Position numbers and translations under genes: made by a program. 64,000 nt of DNA, from positions 868,001 to 932,000 of the forward strand of contig NZ_JBHTIH010000003.1 in assembly GCF_042677045.1 (NCBI RefSeq). The letters run 5' to 3'. The first letter of the stretch is position 1. Every line of letters starts with the position of its first letter. The notes under the pieces are model-generated. The model had not been told where the DNA came from, made no database searches, and worked only from the letters and a program-made list of their open reading frames with translations. This DNA is from Lysobacter_K koreensis (lineage in GTDB: Bacteria; Pseudomonadota; Gammaproteobacteria; Xanthomonadales; Xanthomonadaceae). Positions 25,070 through 33,873 of the stretch are shown in pieces.

Positions 25070-26812
25070 ATGCGCGTGGAGCTGACTGTGTGTCGAGGCC
25101 TGTTGCTCGCGGCCGGTTTGCTACTCTCCACGACATCGCCTGCTGCGCAGGCAGCACAGGCCGACGCCAAGCCCGCGTCGCCCCACGCAACCCCCAAACA
25201 CCCACCCGGCGCCGCGATCGCCAGCGCGCATGCGTTGGCGACCCAGGCCGGCCTGGACATGATCCGCGCCGGCGGCAATGCGTTCGATGCGGCGATCGCG
25301 GTGTCGGCGACGTTGTCGGTGGTCGAGCCGATCAGTTCCGGCATCGGCGGCGGCGGCTTCTTCCTGCTGCACGACGCCAAGGCCGAGCGCGACGTGTTCC
25401 TCGACGCGCGCGAGACCGCGCCGGCGTCGGCGACGCCGGCGGCCTACCTCGACAAGGACGGCGAACTCAACCGCGACCGCGCCACCAACGGCCCGTGGTC
25501 GGCCGGCATCCCCGGCCTGCCGGCCGCGCTGGTGCACCTGGCGAACGACTACGGCAAGTTGCCGCTCAAGACGACGCTGGCGCCGGCGATCCGCATCGCC
25601 CGCGAGGGCTTCGAGGTCTATCCGCGGCTCGAGAAGGGCTACGGGAGCCGCCGCGAGGTGATGGAACGCTACCGCGGCACGCGCGCGGTGTTCCTCGCCG
25701 ACGGCACGCCGCCGACCGCGGGCGAGATCCTCAAGCAGCCCGATCTCGCGCGCACGCTGCAGTTGCTGGCAGACAAGGGCTTCGACGGCTTCTACAAGGG
25801 CGAGATCGGCAACAAGCTGCTGGACGCGGTCAAGCAGGAAGGCGGCAAGTGGCGCGCCGACGAGCTGGCCGGCTACAGGATCCGCGAGCGCGACCCGATC
25901 AAGTTCCGCTACCGCGGCTGGCAGGTCACCACCGCGCCGCCGCCGTCGTCCGGCGGCGTCGCGATCGCGCAGATGCTGCAGATCCTGCAAGGCTGGGACC
26001 TGGCCAAGCTCGACGCTGCCCACCGCACCCACCTGGTCAGCGAGGCGATGCGCCGCGCCTACCGCGATCGCACGATCTACCTGGGCGACCCGGATTTCGT
26101 GAAGATGCCGCTCGCGCGCCTCACCAGTGCCGATTACGCCGCCGGCCTGCGCGCCGGCATCCACCCGGAAAAGGCCACGCCCAGCGCGTTGCTGTCCGGC
26201 CTGCCGGCGCCGCTGGAAGACGACGAGACCACCCATTTCTCGATCATCGACGCCGACGGCAACCGCGTCGCCGCCACCCAGACGGTCAACCTGCTGTACG
26301 GCTCGGGGATGGTCGCGCCCGGCACCGGGGTGCTGCTCAACAACGAGATGGACGATTTCGCGCTCAGGCCCGGCACGCCCAACGCGTTCGGGGTGATGGG
26401 TTTTGCGGCCAATGCGCCGCAGGCCGGCAAGCGCATGCTCAGCTCGATGACGCCGACGTTCATCGAGTCGGACGCGCAGCTGGCGGTGATCGGCGCGCCC
26501 GGCGGCAGCCGCATTATCACCCAGGTGCTGCTGGCGATCCTGGGCTACGACGCCGGGCTGGGCGCGCAGCAGGTTGCCGCGTTGCCGCGCTTCCACCACC
26601 AGTGGATGCCGGACGCGATCTCGGCCGAACCCGGCGCGCTCGACGCCGGCACGGTGCAGGCGCTGCAGGCGATGGGCCACACCGTCAACGCCGGCGAAAC
26701 GAACTGGGGCAACCTGCAGACGGTGGTCTGGGACAAGGCGTCCGGTACGCTCGACGGCGGCAGCGACCCGCGCAATCCGGTCGGCAAGGCCGAAGTCATC
26801 CCGCGGCCCTGA
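25070..26812 (+). CDS. ggt: Gamma-glutamyltransferase (Ntn-hydrolase)
   Basis: A 580-residue periplasmic enzyme cleaving gamma-glutamyl bonds of glutathione. It has a signal peptide (MRVELTVCRGLLLAAGLLLS...AQA), the substrate-binding region DARETAP, the autoprocessing site DDE/TTHFS with nucleophile Thr387 (the first Thr of TTHFS), and the oxyanion/Ser motif GAPGGSRIITQV. Processing would give a large subunit of about 386 and a small one of about 194 residues including the signal. Complete length for the family. It starts 33 nt after the ferredoxin stop. Confidence 0.97.
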   Translation: MRVELTVCRGLLLAAGLLLSTTSPAAQAAQADAKPASPHATPKHPPGAAIASAHALATQAGLDMIRAGGNAFDAAIAVSATLSVVEPISSGIGGGGFFLLHDAKAERDVFLDARETAPASATPAAYLDKDGELNRDRATNGPWSAGIPGLPAALVHLANDYGKLPLKTTLAPAIRIAREGFEVYPRLEKGYGSRREVMERYRGTRAVFLADGTPPTAGEILKQPDLARTLQLLADKGFDGFYKGEIGNKLLDAVKQEGGKWRADELAGYRIRERDPIKFRYRGWQVTTAPPPSSGGVAIAQMLQILQGWDLAKLDAAHRTHLVSEAMRRAYRDRTIYLGDPDFVKMPLARLTSADYAAGLRAGIHPEKATPSALLSGLPAPLEDDETTHFSIIDADGNRVAATQTVNLLYGSGMVAPGTGVLLNNEMDDFALRPGTPNAFGVMGFAANAPQAGKRMLSSMTPTFIESDAQLAVIGAPGGSRIITQVLLAILGYDAGLGAQQVAALPRFHHQWMPDAISAEPGALDAGTVQALQAMGHTVNAGETNWGNLQTVVWDKASGTLDGGSDPRNPVGKAEVIPRP

Positions 26813-26987
26813 GCGGCGACATCCCCAGCCGCCATCGCGAACCCACCGTCCGGCTGCAACCGCGCAGCTGAACACACGACGCGCGTCGCGTCGCTCCGAG
26901 CCGTCAACACGCCCCGGTTCCCCTGCACGGCGGGATCGTCGATCATGGCGGCAACGGCATCGAAGCCGCCATGACGTGGAGCGGACG

Positions 26988-27878
26988 ATGAAACTCTGGT
27001 CACTGATCGGCAACAGCCAGAAACTCGACGGCGGCGCGATGTTCGGCAACGCGCCGCGCGCGATGTGGGCCAAGTGGTCGCCGCCCGACGAGCACAACCG
27101 CATCGAGCTCGCCTGCCGCGCGCTGCTGGCCAGCCCGCTCAACGGCAAGACCGTGTTGTTCGAGGCCGGCATCGGCGCGTTCTTCGAACCGAAACTGCGC
27201 GAGCGCTACGGCGTGGTGGAGCAACGCCACGTCTTGCTCGACTCGCTGCAGGCCGCGGGTTTCCAGCCCGATCAGGTCGACGTCGTGGTGCTCTCGCACC
27301 TGCATTTCGACCACGCCGGCGGGCTGCTGGCGCCGTGGGTCGAAGGCCAGCCGCCAGCGCTGTTGTTCCCGAACGCGACTTACCTGGTTGGCCGCGAACA
27401 CTACGAGCGCGCCCTGCAACCACACCCGCGCGACCGCGCCAGCTTCATCCCCGAACTGCCGGGCCTACTCGAGGCGACAGGGCGGCTGGAACTGGTCGAC
27501 GGCGCGCATAGCCAAGCGCTCGGCAACGCCGTGCGCTTCCATTACAGCGATGGCCACACGCCGGGGCTGATGCTGGCGGAGATCGTCGGCCCCGAGGTCG
27601 TCGACGGTCAGCCGCACGGTGGCGTGGTGTTCTGCGCCGACCTGATCCCGGGCCGGCCGTGGGTGCACGTGCCGATCACGATGGGCTACGACCGCAACGC
27701 CGAGTTGCTGATCGACGAGAAGCAGGCTTTCCTCGCCGACAAGCTCGCGCGCAACGTGCATCTGTTCTTCACCCACGACCCGGGCTGCGCGCTGGCGCAG
27801 GTGGTGCGCGACGAGAAAGGCAAGTTCGCCACCGCGCACGAGGTGGCGCAGTTGCACGCGAGGCCGTTGTCGGCATGA
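26988..27878 (+). CDS. Metallo-beta-lactamase-fold hydrolase
   Basis: A 296-residue cytoplasmic metallo-hydrolase. The zinc motif H104-L-H106-F-D108-H109 sits in VVLSHLHFDHAGG, with further ligand His candidates in SDGHTPG and LFFTHDPGC and the acidic CADLIPG. No signal peptide. The substrate cannot be read (candidates include lactones and thioesters). A GGAGCGGAC stretch precedes the ATG at 26988. Its TGA overlaps the ATG of the next gene (ATGA), so it is probably coupled to the TMEM43-like membrane protein. Confidence 0.9.
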   Translation: MKLWSLIGNSQKLDGGAMFGNAPRAMWAKWSPPDEHNRIELACRALLASPLNGKTVLFEAGIGAFFEPKLRERYGVVEQRHVLLDSLQAAGFQPDQVDVVVLSHLHFDHAGGLLAPWVEGQPPALLFPNATYLVGREHYERALQPHPRDRASFIPELPGLLEATGRLELVDGAHSQALGNAVRFHYSDGHTPGLMLAEIVGPEVVDGQPHGGVVFCADLIPGRPWVHVPITMGYDRNAELLIDEKQAFLADKLARNVHLFFTHDPGCALAQVVRDEKGKFATAHEVAQLHARPLSA

Positions 27879-28591
27879 AGGCCTGGTGGCTGTCGTCGGC
27901 GTGGCTGCTGGCGACCACGGTGGCCGTTGCGCAAACCGTGCCGGAGGACGCGCCGCGACCCGGGAAGGTGCTGCGCGACGTCGATTTCGGCGTCACCAGC
28001 AGCCAGTTCGGCTTGGAGCGCCGCGTCGAGATGTACCAGTGGCGCGTCGATGGCGACGCGGGCGCTGGCAACTACCAGCGCGTCTGGAACAGCGCGCGCA
28101 TCGATTCTTCCGGGTTCGCGCCCGGGCACGAGAACCCGCCCGACCTGCCGCTCGACAGCCAGCGCTGGTGGTCGCAGCAGGCCACCCTGGATGGCAAGCC
28201 GATCGATCTCGCGGTGCTGCGCACGCTGGGGCAATGGCGGGGTTTCCGGCCGAACTTCTCGCAGCTGCCGGGCAACCTGGCGGCGACGTTCCAGCCCGAG
28301 GGCGACGGCTTGGGCAGCAGCGAGAACCCGCTCGACCCGCAGATCGGCGACCTGCGCGTGGGCTGGAGCGAACTGGTATTGCCGCCGTTGGCCGGCAAGG
28401 TCGAACTGCGCGACGGACGTTGGCGATTGTCGCCCAAGGCCGCCGCGGCGGTGATGCCGCCAGCTGAGCTGACCGCCGAAGTCAGCCCGCCCGATCCATC
28501 CACACCACGGCGATGGCCGTGGGTCGTCGGTGGCCTGCTGCTGGTTGCCGGGCTGCTGCTTGCCTCGCGCCGCAACCGCGGCAGGTCCTGA
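27875..28591 (+). CDS. TMEM43-like membrane protein (short form)
   Basis: A 238-residue protein with an N-terminal signal (MKAWWLSSAWLLATTVAVAQ), an extracytoplasmic domain and a C-terminal membrane segment (WPWVVGGLLLVAGLLLASRR). The centre has the signature of the TMEM43/LUMA family: ERRVEMYQWRVDGDAGAGNY, then VWNSARIDSSGFAPGHENPP. Family members are usually larger with several membrane segments, so this looks like a reduced version. Function in bacteria is unknown. Translationally coupled to the metallo-hydrolase by a four-base overlap, and convergent with upp (7-nt gap). Confidence 0.75.
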   Translation: MKAWWLSSAWLLATTVAVAQTVPEDAPRPGKVLRDVDFGVTSSQFGLERRVEMYQWRVDGDAGAGNYQRVWNSARIDSSGFAPGHENPPDLPLDSQRWWSQQATLDGKPIDLAVLRTLGQWRGFRPNFSQLPGNLAATFQPEGDGLGSSENPLDPQIGDLRVGWSELVLPPLAGKVELRDGRWRLSPKAAAAVMPPAELTAEVSPPDPSTPRRWPWVVGGLLLVAGLLLASRRNRGRS

Positions 28592-28598
28592 CGCGCGC

Positions 28599-29231
28599 TC
28601 AGTCGTTCTTGGTGCCGAAGATCTTGTCGCCGGCGTCGCCCAGCCCGGGCAGGATGTAGCCGACCTCGTTGAGGCGCTCGTCGATCGACGCGGTGTAGAC
28701 CTCGACATCGGGATGCCGCGCTTCCAGCGCGCGCAGGCCTTCGGGTGCGGCGACCAGGAACAGGCCCTTGATGCGCTTGCAGCCGGCCGCCTTGAGCATG
28801 TCGACAGTTGCGATCAGGGTGCCGCCGGTGGCCAGCATCGGGTCGAGGATCAGCGCGGTGCGCTCGTCCATGCGGGCGGTGAGTTTCTCGTAGTAGCCAA
28901 CCGGCTGCAGCGTGTGCTCGTCGCGCTGCAGGCCGACCACGCCGACCTTGGCGGCCGGGATCAGTTCCAGCACGCCAGGCAGCATGCCCAGGCCCGCGCG
29001 CAGGATCGGCACCAGGGTGATCTTGCGGCCCTTGATGCGGCGCGTGGCGACCGGCCCGGCCCAGCCGTCGACGACCGCGTCCTCGGTCTCCAGGTCGGCG
29101 GTGGCCTCGTAGGTCAGCAGGGTCGCGACTTCCGACGCCAGCTCGCGGAACTCCTTGGTGCTGTTGCCGACCCGGCGCATCAGCCCGAGTTTGTGCTGCA
29201 CCAGGGGATGGCGGACTTCGACGATCTTCAT
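28599..29231 (-). CDS. upp: Uracil phosphoribosyltransferase
   Basis: A 210-residue salvage enzyme converting uracil and PRPP to UMP. Start at 29231 (MKIVEVRHPLVQHKLGLMR, the family N-terminus). Visible are the VPILRAGLGM uracil/phosphate loop, the PRPP motif LILDPMLATGGT, and the C-terminal GLGDAGDKIFGTK uracil-binding segment. Full length. Convergent with the TMEM43-like gene. Confidence 0.98.
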   Translation of the reverse strand: MKIVEVRHPLVQHKLGLMRRVGNSTKEFRELASEVATLLTYEATADLETEDAVVDGWAGPVATRRIKGRKITLVPILRAGLGMLPGVLELIPAAKVGVVGLQRDEHTLQPVGYYEKLTARMDERTALILDPMLATGGTLIATVDMLKAAGCKRIKGLFLVAAPEGLRALEARHPDVEVYTASIDERLNEVGYILPGLGDAGDKIFGTKND

Positions 29232-29275
29232 GGATGACCCGCGCGGAATTTTTGACGAGCCTAGCGCAGAAACGC

Positions 29276-29301
29276 GAAAGGCCGGATCGCTCCGGCCTTT
29301 C
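29276..29301 (-). terminator. Terminator of the aminotransferase gene
   Basis: 10-bp stem AAAGGCCGGA / TCCGGCCTTT with TCGC loop, 30 nt past the aminotransferase stop on the minus strand and just upstream of upp. The tail (CGCGTTTCT) is only moderately T-rich. Confidence 0.6.
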
Positions 29302-29330
29302 CCAGGTGTTGCCGACGACGCGAGCAAGGC

Positions 29331-30827
29331 TTACGCGGCGGCCGCCTGCTGCGCGCGCGGGCCTTCCTGCAACGCCCGCCCGACCATGCCCACCAGCAGG
29401 TCGATCTCCTCGCTGGTGATGGTGAAGGTCGGGGTGAAGCGCAGCGAGTTGACGCCGCCGTGGATCACGCCGATGCCGCGCTCGCGCAGCCATTCCTCGG
29501 TCGAGCCGGCGCCGTAGCACTTGAACTGCGGCGCGAGTTCGCACGAGAACAGCAGGCCGGTGCCCTGGACCTTGGTGATCAGCCCGCCCAGTTCGGCCTT
29601 GAGCTTCTCCAGCTTGGCCACGGCCTCGGCGCCGCGCGCGCGGATGTTGTCGCGCAGCTGCGGGGTCACCTGCGCCAGCACCGCGCAGGCCACGTCGAGC
29701 GCGCGCGGGTTCGTGGTCATGGTGTTGCCGTACAGGCCTTTCTTGTACAGCTGTGCGGCGTGCGGGCCCACCGCCAGCACCGATAGCGGGTACTGGCCGG
29801 CGTTGAGCGCCTTGGAGTAGGTCTCCATGTCCGGTGCTTCGGCGTTCTCGAAGCCCGGGTAATCGATGATCGACAACACGCCGTGCGCGCGCAGGCCGGC
29901 CTGGATCGAATCGACCAGCAGCAACGCGCCGTGCGCCTTGGTGAGCTCGCGTGCGGCGTTGTAGAACGCCACCGGCACGCCGCGGCCCGGGTCGCCTTCG
30001 CCCATCACCGGCTCCAGGAACATCGCCTCGATGAACCAGCCGTGGGTCTCGGCATCGGCGAAGACCTTCTTCAGCGCGTCGATGTCGTAGGGCTCGACGG
30101 TGATCATGCTGTCCTCGCCGCGGAAGCTGGCCAAGTGCTTGACGTAGGCAGCGCGCGAGGAGTCCGAGTACAGCGCAGGGCGCTCGGTGCGGCCGTGGAA
30201 GCTGCCCTTGACCACCACGCGCTTGATCGCGCGCCCGGCATGCTTCGCGCCCGGGTCGGTCATCAGCTTGGTGTTGACGTCGGCGATGCGCGCGGCCAGC
30301 GACACCGATTCCGAGCCCGAGTTCAGGCACAGAAACTTGTCGTACGGGCAACCGCCGCGATTGGCGCCGATCGCGGCGCGCAGCAGGCGCTCGAAGCGCA
30401 GCTGCGAAAGCGACGGCGTCATGATGTTGGCCATCGCCTGCGGCTTGGCCATCGCGTCGAGCATCGCCTTTGGGGCGTGGCCGAAACCGAGCATGCCGTA
30501 GCCGCCGGAATCGTGCAGCACCGCACCCTTGAGGGTGATGATCCACGGCCCGCGCGCGGTCAGCGCAATGTACGGGTTGACCGCGTCGTCCGGGTAGAAA
30601 TTGATGTAGCCGGCTTGGACGGCGTGGACCTGCGCGTCCTCGTCCAGGTCCAGCAGCTCGGCGAAGTCGCCGCGGATGCGCGCGTATTCGGCCGCGGCGG
30701 CATCGATTGCTTCGACCAGGTCGGGATGGCTGGCGGCGAAACGGGCGACCGTGGCGTCGTCGAGGCCCGGGGTGCGGCGGGTGCCGGCATGGGAACGCAG
30801 AGGGGCGAGTTTGTCGATCACGGCCAC
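29331..30827 (-). CDS. Class III PLP-dependent aminotransferase
   Basis: A 498-residue fold-type I transaminase. Motifs: FLCLNSGSESVSLAARIAD (cofactor phosphate site), VVVKGSFHGRTERP, the acidic LLLVDSIQAG and the presumed PLP lysine in ETYSKALNAGQYPLS. Substrate unknown; omega-amino acids or diamines are typical. I place the start at a GTG (30827) because a perfect AGGAGG (30833-30838) lies five bases before it. An in-frame ATG at 30851 is an alternative without a good ribosome site. Divergent from an Lrp/AsnC regulator, which probably controls it. Confidence 0.9.
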   Translation of the reverse strand: MAVIDKLAPLRSHAGTRRTPGLDDATVARFAASHPDLVEAIDAAAAEYARIRGDFAELLDLDEDAQVHAVQAGYINFYPDDAVNPYIALTARGPWIITLKGAVLHDSGGYGMLGFGHAPKAMLDAMAKPQAMANIMTPSLSQLRFERLLRAAIGANRGGCPYDKFLCLNSGSESVSLAARIADVNTKLMTDPGAKHAGRAIKRVVVKGSFHGRTERPALYSDSSRAAYVKHLASFRGEDSMITVEPYDIDALKKVFADAETHGWFIEAMFLEPVMGEGDPGRGVPVAFYNAARELTKAHGALLLVDSIQAGLRAHGVLSIIDYPGFENAEAPDMETYSKALNAGQYPLSVLAVGPHAAQLYKKGLYGNTMTTNPRALDVACAVLAQVTPQLRDNIRARGAEAVAKLEKLKAELGGLITKVQGTGLLFSCELAPQFKCYGAGSTEEWLRERGIGVIHGGVNSLRFTPTFTITSEEIDLLVGMVGRALQEGPRAQQAAAA

Positions 30828-30896
30828 GGAAGCCTCCTGGACTGAAGTCATCTGGCTATTATCTGGATAAAACCGTCGATAGACAGTGTGGATTTG

Positions 30897-30920
30897 GACG
30901 AAATAAGTCACCATTTCGTC
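30897..30920. promoter_or_regulatory. Candidate Lrp/AsnC operator in the divergent gap
   Basis: Perfect 8-bp inverted repeat GACGAAAT-N8-ATTTCGTC between the regulator start (30945) and the aminotransferase start. The surrounding 60 nt are unusually A/T-rich for this genome, as expected for a promoter region. Binding is inferred. Confidence 0.55.
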
Positions 30921-30944
30921 TAATCGACTAGTTTTCACTGAATT

Positions 30945-31376
30945 ATGAAGATCACCGCCCACGACCAGCAGCTGTTATCCGTGCTGCGCGAGAACGCGCG
31001 CGCCTCGACCGCGGAGATTGCGCGGCGCCTGAAGCTGTCGCGGACCACGGTGCAAAGTCGCATCGAGCGCCTGGAACGGCTGGGCGTCATCGGCGGTTAC
31101 ACCGTGCGCGTCCACGACGCCGCCGAGCACGGCCACATCCGCGCCCACATCATGATCACGGTGCTGCCCAAGCAGATGGCGTCGGTGGTCGAGGCGCTAC
31201 ACGCGATGCCCGCGGTGCGCGCCCTGCACTCGGTCAGCGGCGCGTTCGACCTGATGGCCCTGGGCGTGGTGCCCAGCGTCGGCGAAATGGACGAACTGAC
31301 CGACCGGATCGGCGCCATCGACGGCGTCGAGCGCACCACCTCGGCGATCGTCCTGTCGGCGAAGTTCGAGCGCTGA
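30945..31376 (+). CDS. Lrp/AsnC-family transcriptional regulator
   Basis: A 143-residue feast/famine regulator. The N-terminal winged helix (residues 4-60: DQQLLSVLRENARASTAEIA, LSRTTVQSRIERLERLGVI) is followed by the RAM ligand-binding domain (HIMITVLPKQ, VRALHSVSGAFDLMALGVV). It is divergent from the class III aminotransferase with a perfect palindrome between them, so autoregulation plus control of amino-acid or diamine transamination is the simple reading. Confidence 0.95.
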   Translation: MKITAHDQQLLSVLRENARASTAEIARRLKLSRTTVQSRIERLERLGVIGGYTVRVHDAAEHGHIRAHIMITVLPKQMASVVEALHAMPAVRALHSVSGAFDLMALGVVPSVGEMDELTDRIGAIDGVERTTSAIVLSAKFER

Positions 31377-31411
31377 GGCGGCGCTGGCTCGGAGCGCCGG
31401 CCGCAACTCCT

Positions 31412-31417
31412 TACAAT
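31412..31417 (+). promoter_or_regulatory. Candidate -10 box upstream of queA
   Basis: TACAAT, 27 nt before the TTG start of queA. No clear -35 hexamer at the right distance, so this is a weak call. Confidence 0.3.
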
Positions 31418-31444
31418 GGCGGGCTTTCCGCCGTGGCGCCGTCC

Positions 31445-32518
31445 TTGAAGAAGTCCGATTTCCACTACGACCTGCCGCCCGAGCTGATCGCGCAGGCGCC
31501 ACTGCCCGAACGATCGGCCAGCCGGCTGCTGGTCGTCCCGGCGACAACGAACCACGAGCCGCGCTTCGAGGACCGCGTGTTCCGCGACCTGCCGGAGCTG
31601 CTCGCACCCGGCGACCTGCTGGTGTTCAACGACACCCGGGTGATCCCGGCGCGCCTGTTCGGGCAGAAGACCACCGGCGGGCGGGTCGAGATCCTGATCG
31701 AGCGCCTGCTCGGCGGCAACGAGGCGCGCGCGCAGCTGGGCGTGAGCAAGTCGCCGAAGGCGGGCGCGCGCATCGCCCTGGATGCCGGCGGGCAGGCCGA
31801 GGTGCTGGGTCGCGACGGCGAGTTCTACCACCTGCGCTTCGAGGTCGGCGAGGCGCTGGAAACCTGGTTGCTGCACGCCGGCCGGCTGCCGCTGCCGCCG
31901 TACATCCAGCGCGAGCCGGGCAGCGACGATGCGCAGCGCTACCAGACCGTGTTCGCGCGCGAGGTGGGGGCGGTCGCGGCGCCGACCGCCGGCCTGCATT
32001 TCGACGAGGCCCTGCTGGCGCGGCTGCAGGCGCGCGGCGTGGAGTTCGGCCACGTCACCCTGCACGTGGGGGCGGGCACGTTCCAGCCGGTGCGCGCCGA
32101 CAGCCTCGACCAGCACGTGATGCACAGCGAGTGGCTCAATGTCGGCGCCGCCCTGATCGAGCAGATCCGCCGCACCCGCGCCGCCGGCGGGCGCGTGGTC
32201 GCGGTCGGTACCACGGTGGTGCGGGCGCTGGAGTCGGCGATGCGCGAGGACGAGCACGGCGAGCGCCAATTGCAGCCGTTCGCCGGCGAAACGCGGTTGT
32301 TCATCCTGCCCGGCTATGCGATCCGTTCGGTCGACGCGCTGATTACCAATTTCCACTTGCCGGAAAGCACCTTGCTGATGCTGGTATCGGCGTTTGTCGG
32401 CAAGGAGCGGATGTTTGCCGCGTACGACCATGCGATCCGCGAGAGGTATCGCTTCTTCTCGTATGGCGATGCGATGTTGCTGTGGCCGCGCCGGGAAGAG
32501 ACTCGGTCGCCGGAATGA
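31445..32518 (+). CDS. queA: S-adenosylmethionine:tRNA ribosyltransferase-isomerase QueA
   Basis: A 357-residue enzyme that transfers and isomerises the ribosyl moiety of SAM onto preQ1-tRNA, giving epoxyqueuosine. Motifs: MKKSDFHYDLPPELIAQAPL, LLVFNDTRVIPARLFG, PTAGLHFDEALL, THV-like GHVTLHVGAGTFQPVR and ITNFHLPESTLLMLV. No ATG exists near the N-terminus. I chose TTG at 31445 because the family starts MKKSDFHYDLP. GTG at 31433 would add four residues. Followed by tgt, which acts earlier in the same pathway. Confidence 0.96.
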   Translation: MKKSDFHYDLPPELIAQAPLPERSASRLLVVPATTNHEPRFEDRVFRDLPELLAPGDLLVFNDTRVIPARLFGQKTTGGRVEILIERLLGGNEARAQLGVSKSPKAGARIALDAGGQAEVLGRDGEFYHLRFEVGEALETWLLHAGRLPLPPYIQREPGSDDAQRYQTVFAREVGAVAAPTAGLHFDEALLARLQARGVEFGHVTLHVGAGTFQPVRADSLDQHVMHSEWLNVGAALIEQIRRTRAAGGRVVAVGTTVVRALESAMREDEHGERQLQPFAGETRLFILPGYAIRSVDALITNFHLPESTLLMLVSAFVGKERMFAAYDHAIRERYRFFSYGDAMLLWPRREETRSPE

Positions 32519-32585
32519 AGAACGCGCCGCCGCGCGCGGCAGGACTCCACGACCCGTTGCATTGCTTTTCAGTAAAGGAACCAGC

Positions 32586-33728
32586 TTGAGCCGAATGAAC
32601 TTCGAACTGCTCGCCACCGACGGCGCCGCGCGCCGCGGGCGGCTGACCTTCCCGCGGGGCACGGTGGAAACGCCGGCGTTCATGCCGGTCGGCACCTATG
32701 GCTCGGTCAAGGGGATCATGCCCGAGCACGTCGCCGAACTCGGCGCGCAGATCATCCTGGGCAACACCTTCCACCTGTACCTGCGGCCCGGGCTGGAGGT
32801 GATTGCCGAGCACGGCGGCCTGCACGGGTTCGCGCGCTGGAGCGGGCCGATCCTCACCGATTCGGGTGGATTCCAGGTGTTCTCGCTGGCGCACAAGCGC
32901 AAGATCACCGAGGCCGGCGTGACCTTCGCCGCGCCGACCGACGGCAGCAAGGTGTTCCTCGGGCCCGAGGAGAGCATGCACATCCAGAAGGTGCTCGACT
33001 CGGACGTCGTGATGATCTTCGACGAGTGCACGCCGTACCCTGCCACCGAGGAAGTCGCGCGTACCTCGATGGAGCTGAGCCTGCGCTGGGCGGAACGGAG
33101 CAAGCGTGCGCACGAAGGCAACGACGCGGCGCTGTTCGGGATCGTCCAGGGCGGCGTGCACCACGACCTGCGCACACGCTCGGCGGCGGCGCTCAGGGAC
33201 ATCGGTTTCGACGGCTATGCGATCGGTGGCCTTGCGGTCGGCGAGCCGGAGGCCGAGCGCAACGCGATGCTCGAACACACCGCCCCGCAACTGCCCGAAG
33301 ACCGGCCGCGCTACCTTATGGGGGTGGGCCGGCCCGAGGACCTGGTCGAATCGGTCGCACGCGGGGTCGACATGTTCGATTGCGTGATGCCGACCCGCAA
33401 CGCGCGCAACGGCCACTTCTTCACCTCGTTCGGCACGGTGCGCATCCGCAACTCCAAGTACGAGCACGACGTGCGGCCGATCGAGGAAGGCTGCGACTGC
33501 TACGCCTGCCGCAACGGCTTCAGCCGCAGCTACCTGCGCCACCTGGACCGCTGCAACGAGATGCTCGGGCCGATGCTGGGCACGCTGCACAACCTGCGCT
33601 ACTACCAGCGGCTGATGGCGCAGATGCGCGACGCGATCGGGCAGGGAACCTTCCAGGCCTTCCGGGAGTCCTTCTACGCCGCACGGGTTGAGTCCCCCTC
33701 CCGCCCCGCAGGAGAGGGGCAGGGGTGA
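32586..33728 (+). CDS. tgt: tRNA-guanine transglycosylase Tgt
   Basis: A 380-residue enzyme exchanging G34 for preQ1 in GUN-anticodon tRNAs. Visible: AFMPVGTYGSVKGI, TDSGGFQVFSL (catalytic Asp), IVQGGVHHDLR, VDMFDCVMPTRNARNGHFFT (nucleophile Asp), and zinc ligands C-x-C-x2-C...H in GCDCYACRNGFSRSYLRHL. TTG at 32586 is preferred: AAAGGA lies six bases upstream and homologues start MSR. ATG 32595 is the alternative. The last dozen residues (VESPSRPAGEGQG) are encoded by a dispersed GC-rich repeat that also supplies the stop codon. Confidence 0.97.
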   Translation: MSRMNFELLATDGAARRGRLTFPRGTVETPAFMPVGTYGSVKGIMPEHVAELGAQIILGNTFHLYLRPGLEVIAEHGGLHGFARWSGPILTDSGGFQVFSLAHKRKITEAGVTFAAPTDGSKVFLGPEESMHIQKVLDSDVVMIFDECTPYPATEEVARTSMELSLRWAERSKRAHEGNDAALFGIVQGGVHHDLRTRSAAALRDIGFDGYAIGGLAVGEPEAERNAMLEHTAPQLPEDRPRYLMGVGRPEDLVESVARGVDMFDCVMPTRNARNGHFFTSFGTVRIRNSKYEHDVRPIEEGCDCYACRNGFSRSYLRHLDRCNEMLGPMLGTLHNLRYYQRLMAQMRDAIGQGTFQAFRESFYAARVESPSRPAGEGQG

Positions 33729-33730
33729 AG
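33693..33730. repeat. CCCTCTCC-type dispersed repeat at the 3' end of tgt
   Basis: The segment CCCCTCCCGCCCCGCAGGAG plus AGGGGCAGGGGTGA has the same inverted character (CCCTC...GAGGG) as the two copies at about 54354-54390 and 54481-54520. It overlaps the last codons and stop of tgt. Confidence 0.55.
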
Positions 33731-33873
33731 GCGCGCGAAGTGCCCGATTGCGGCGCAATCGTGGTTTCGAACGCCTCCCTCCACCCTCCGGGCACCTTCT
33801 CGCGCCGCCGGGAGCAGGGAGCAGCAAGCCCCGTGGCATAATCCCCGGCTATTTTCGCCCCAGGACATCCGAC

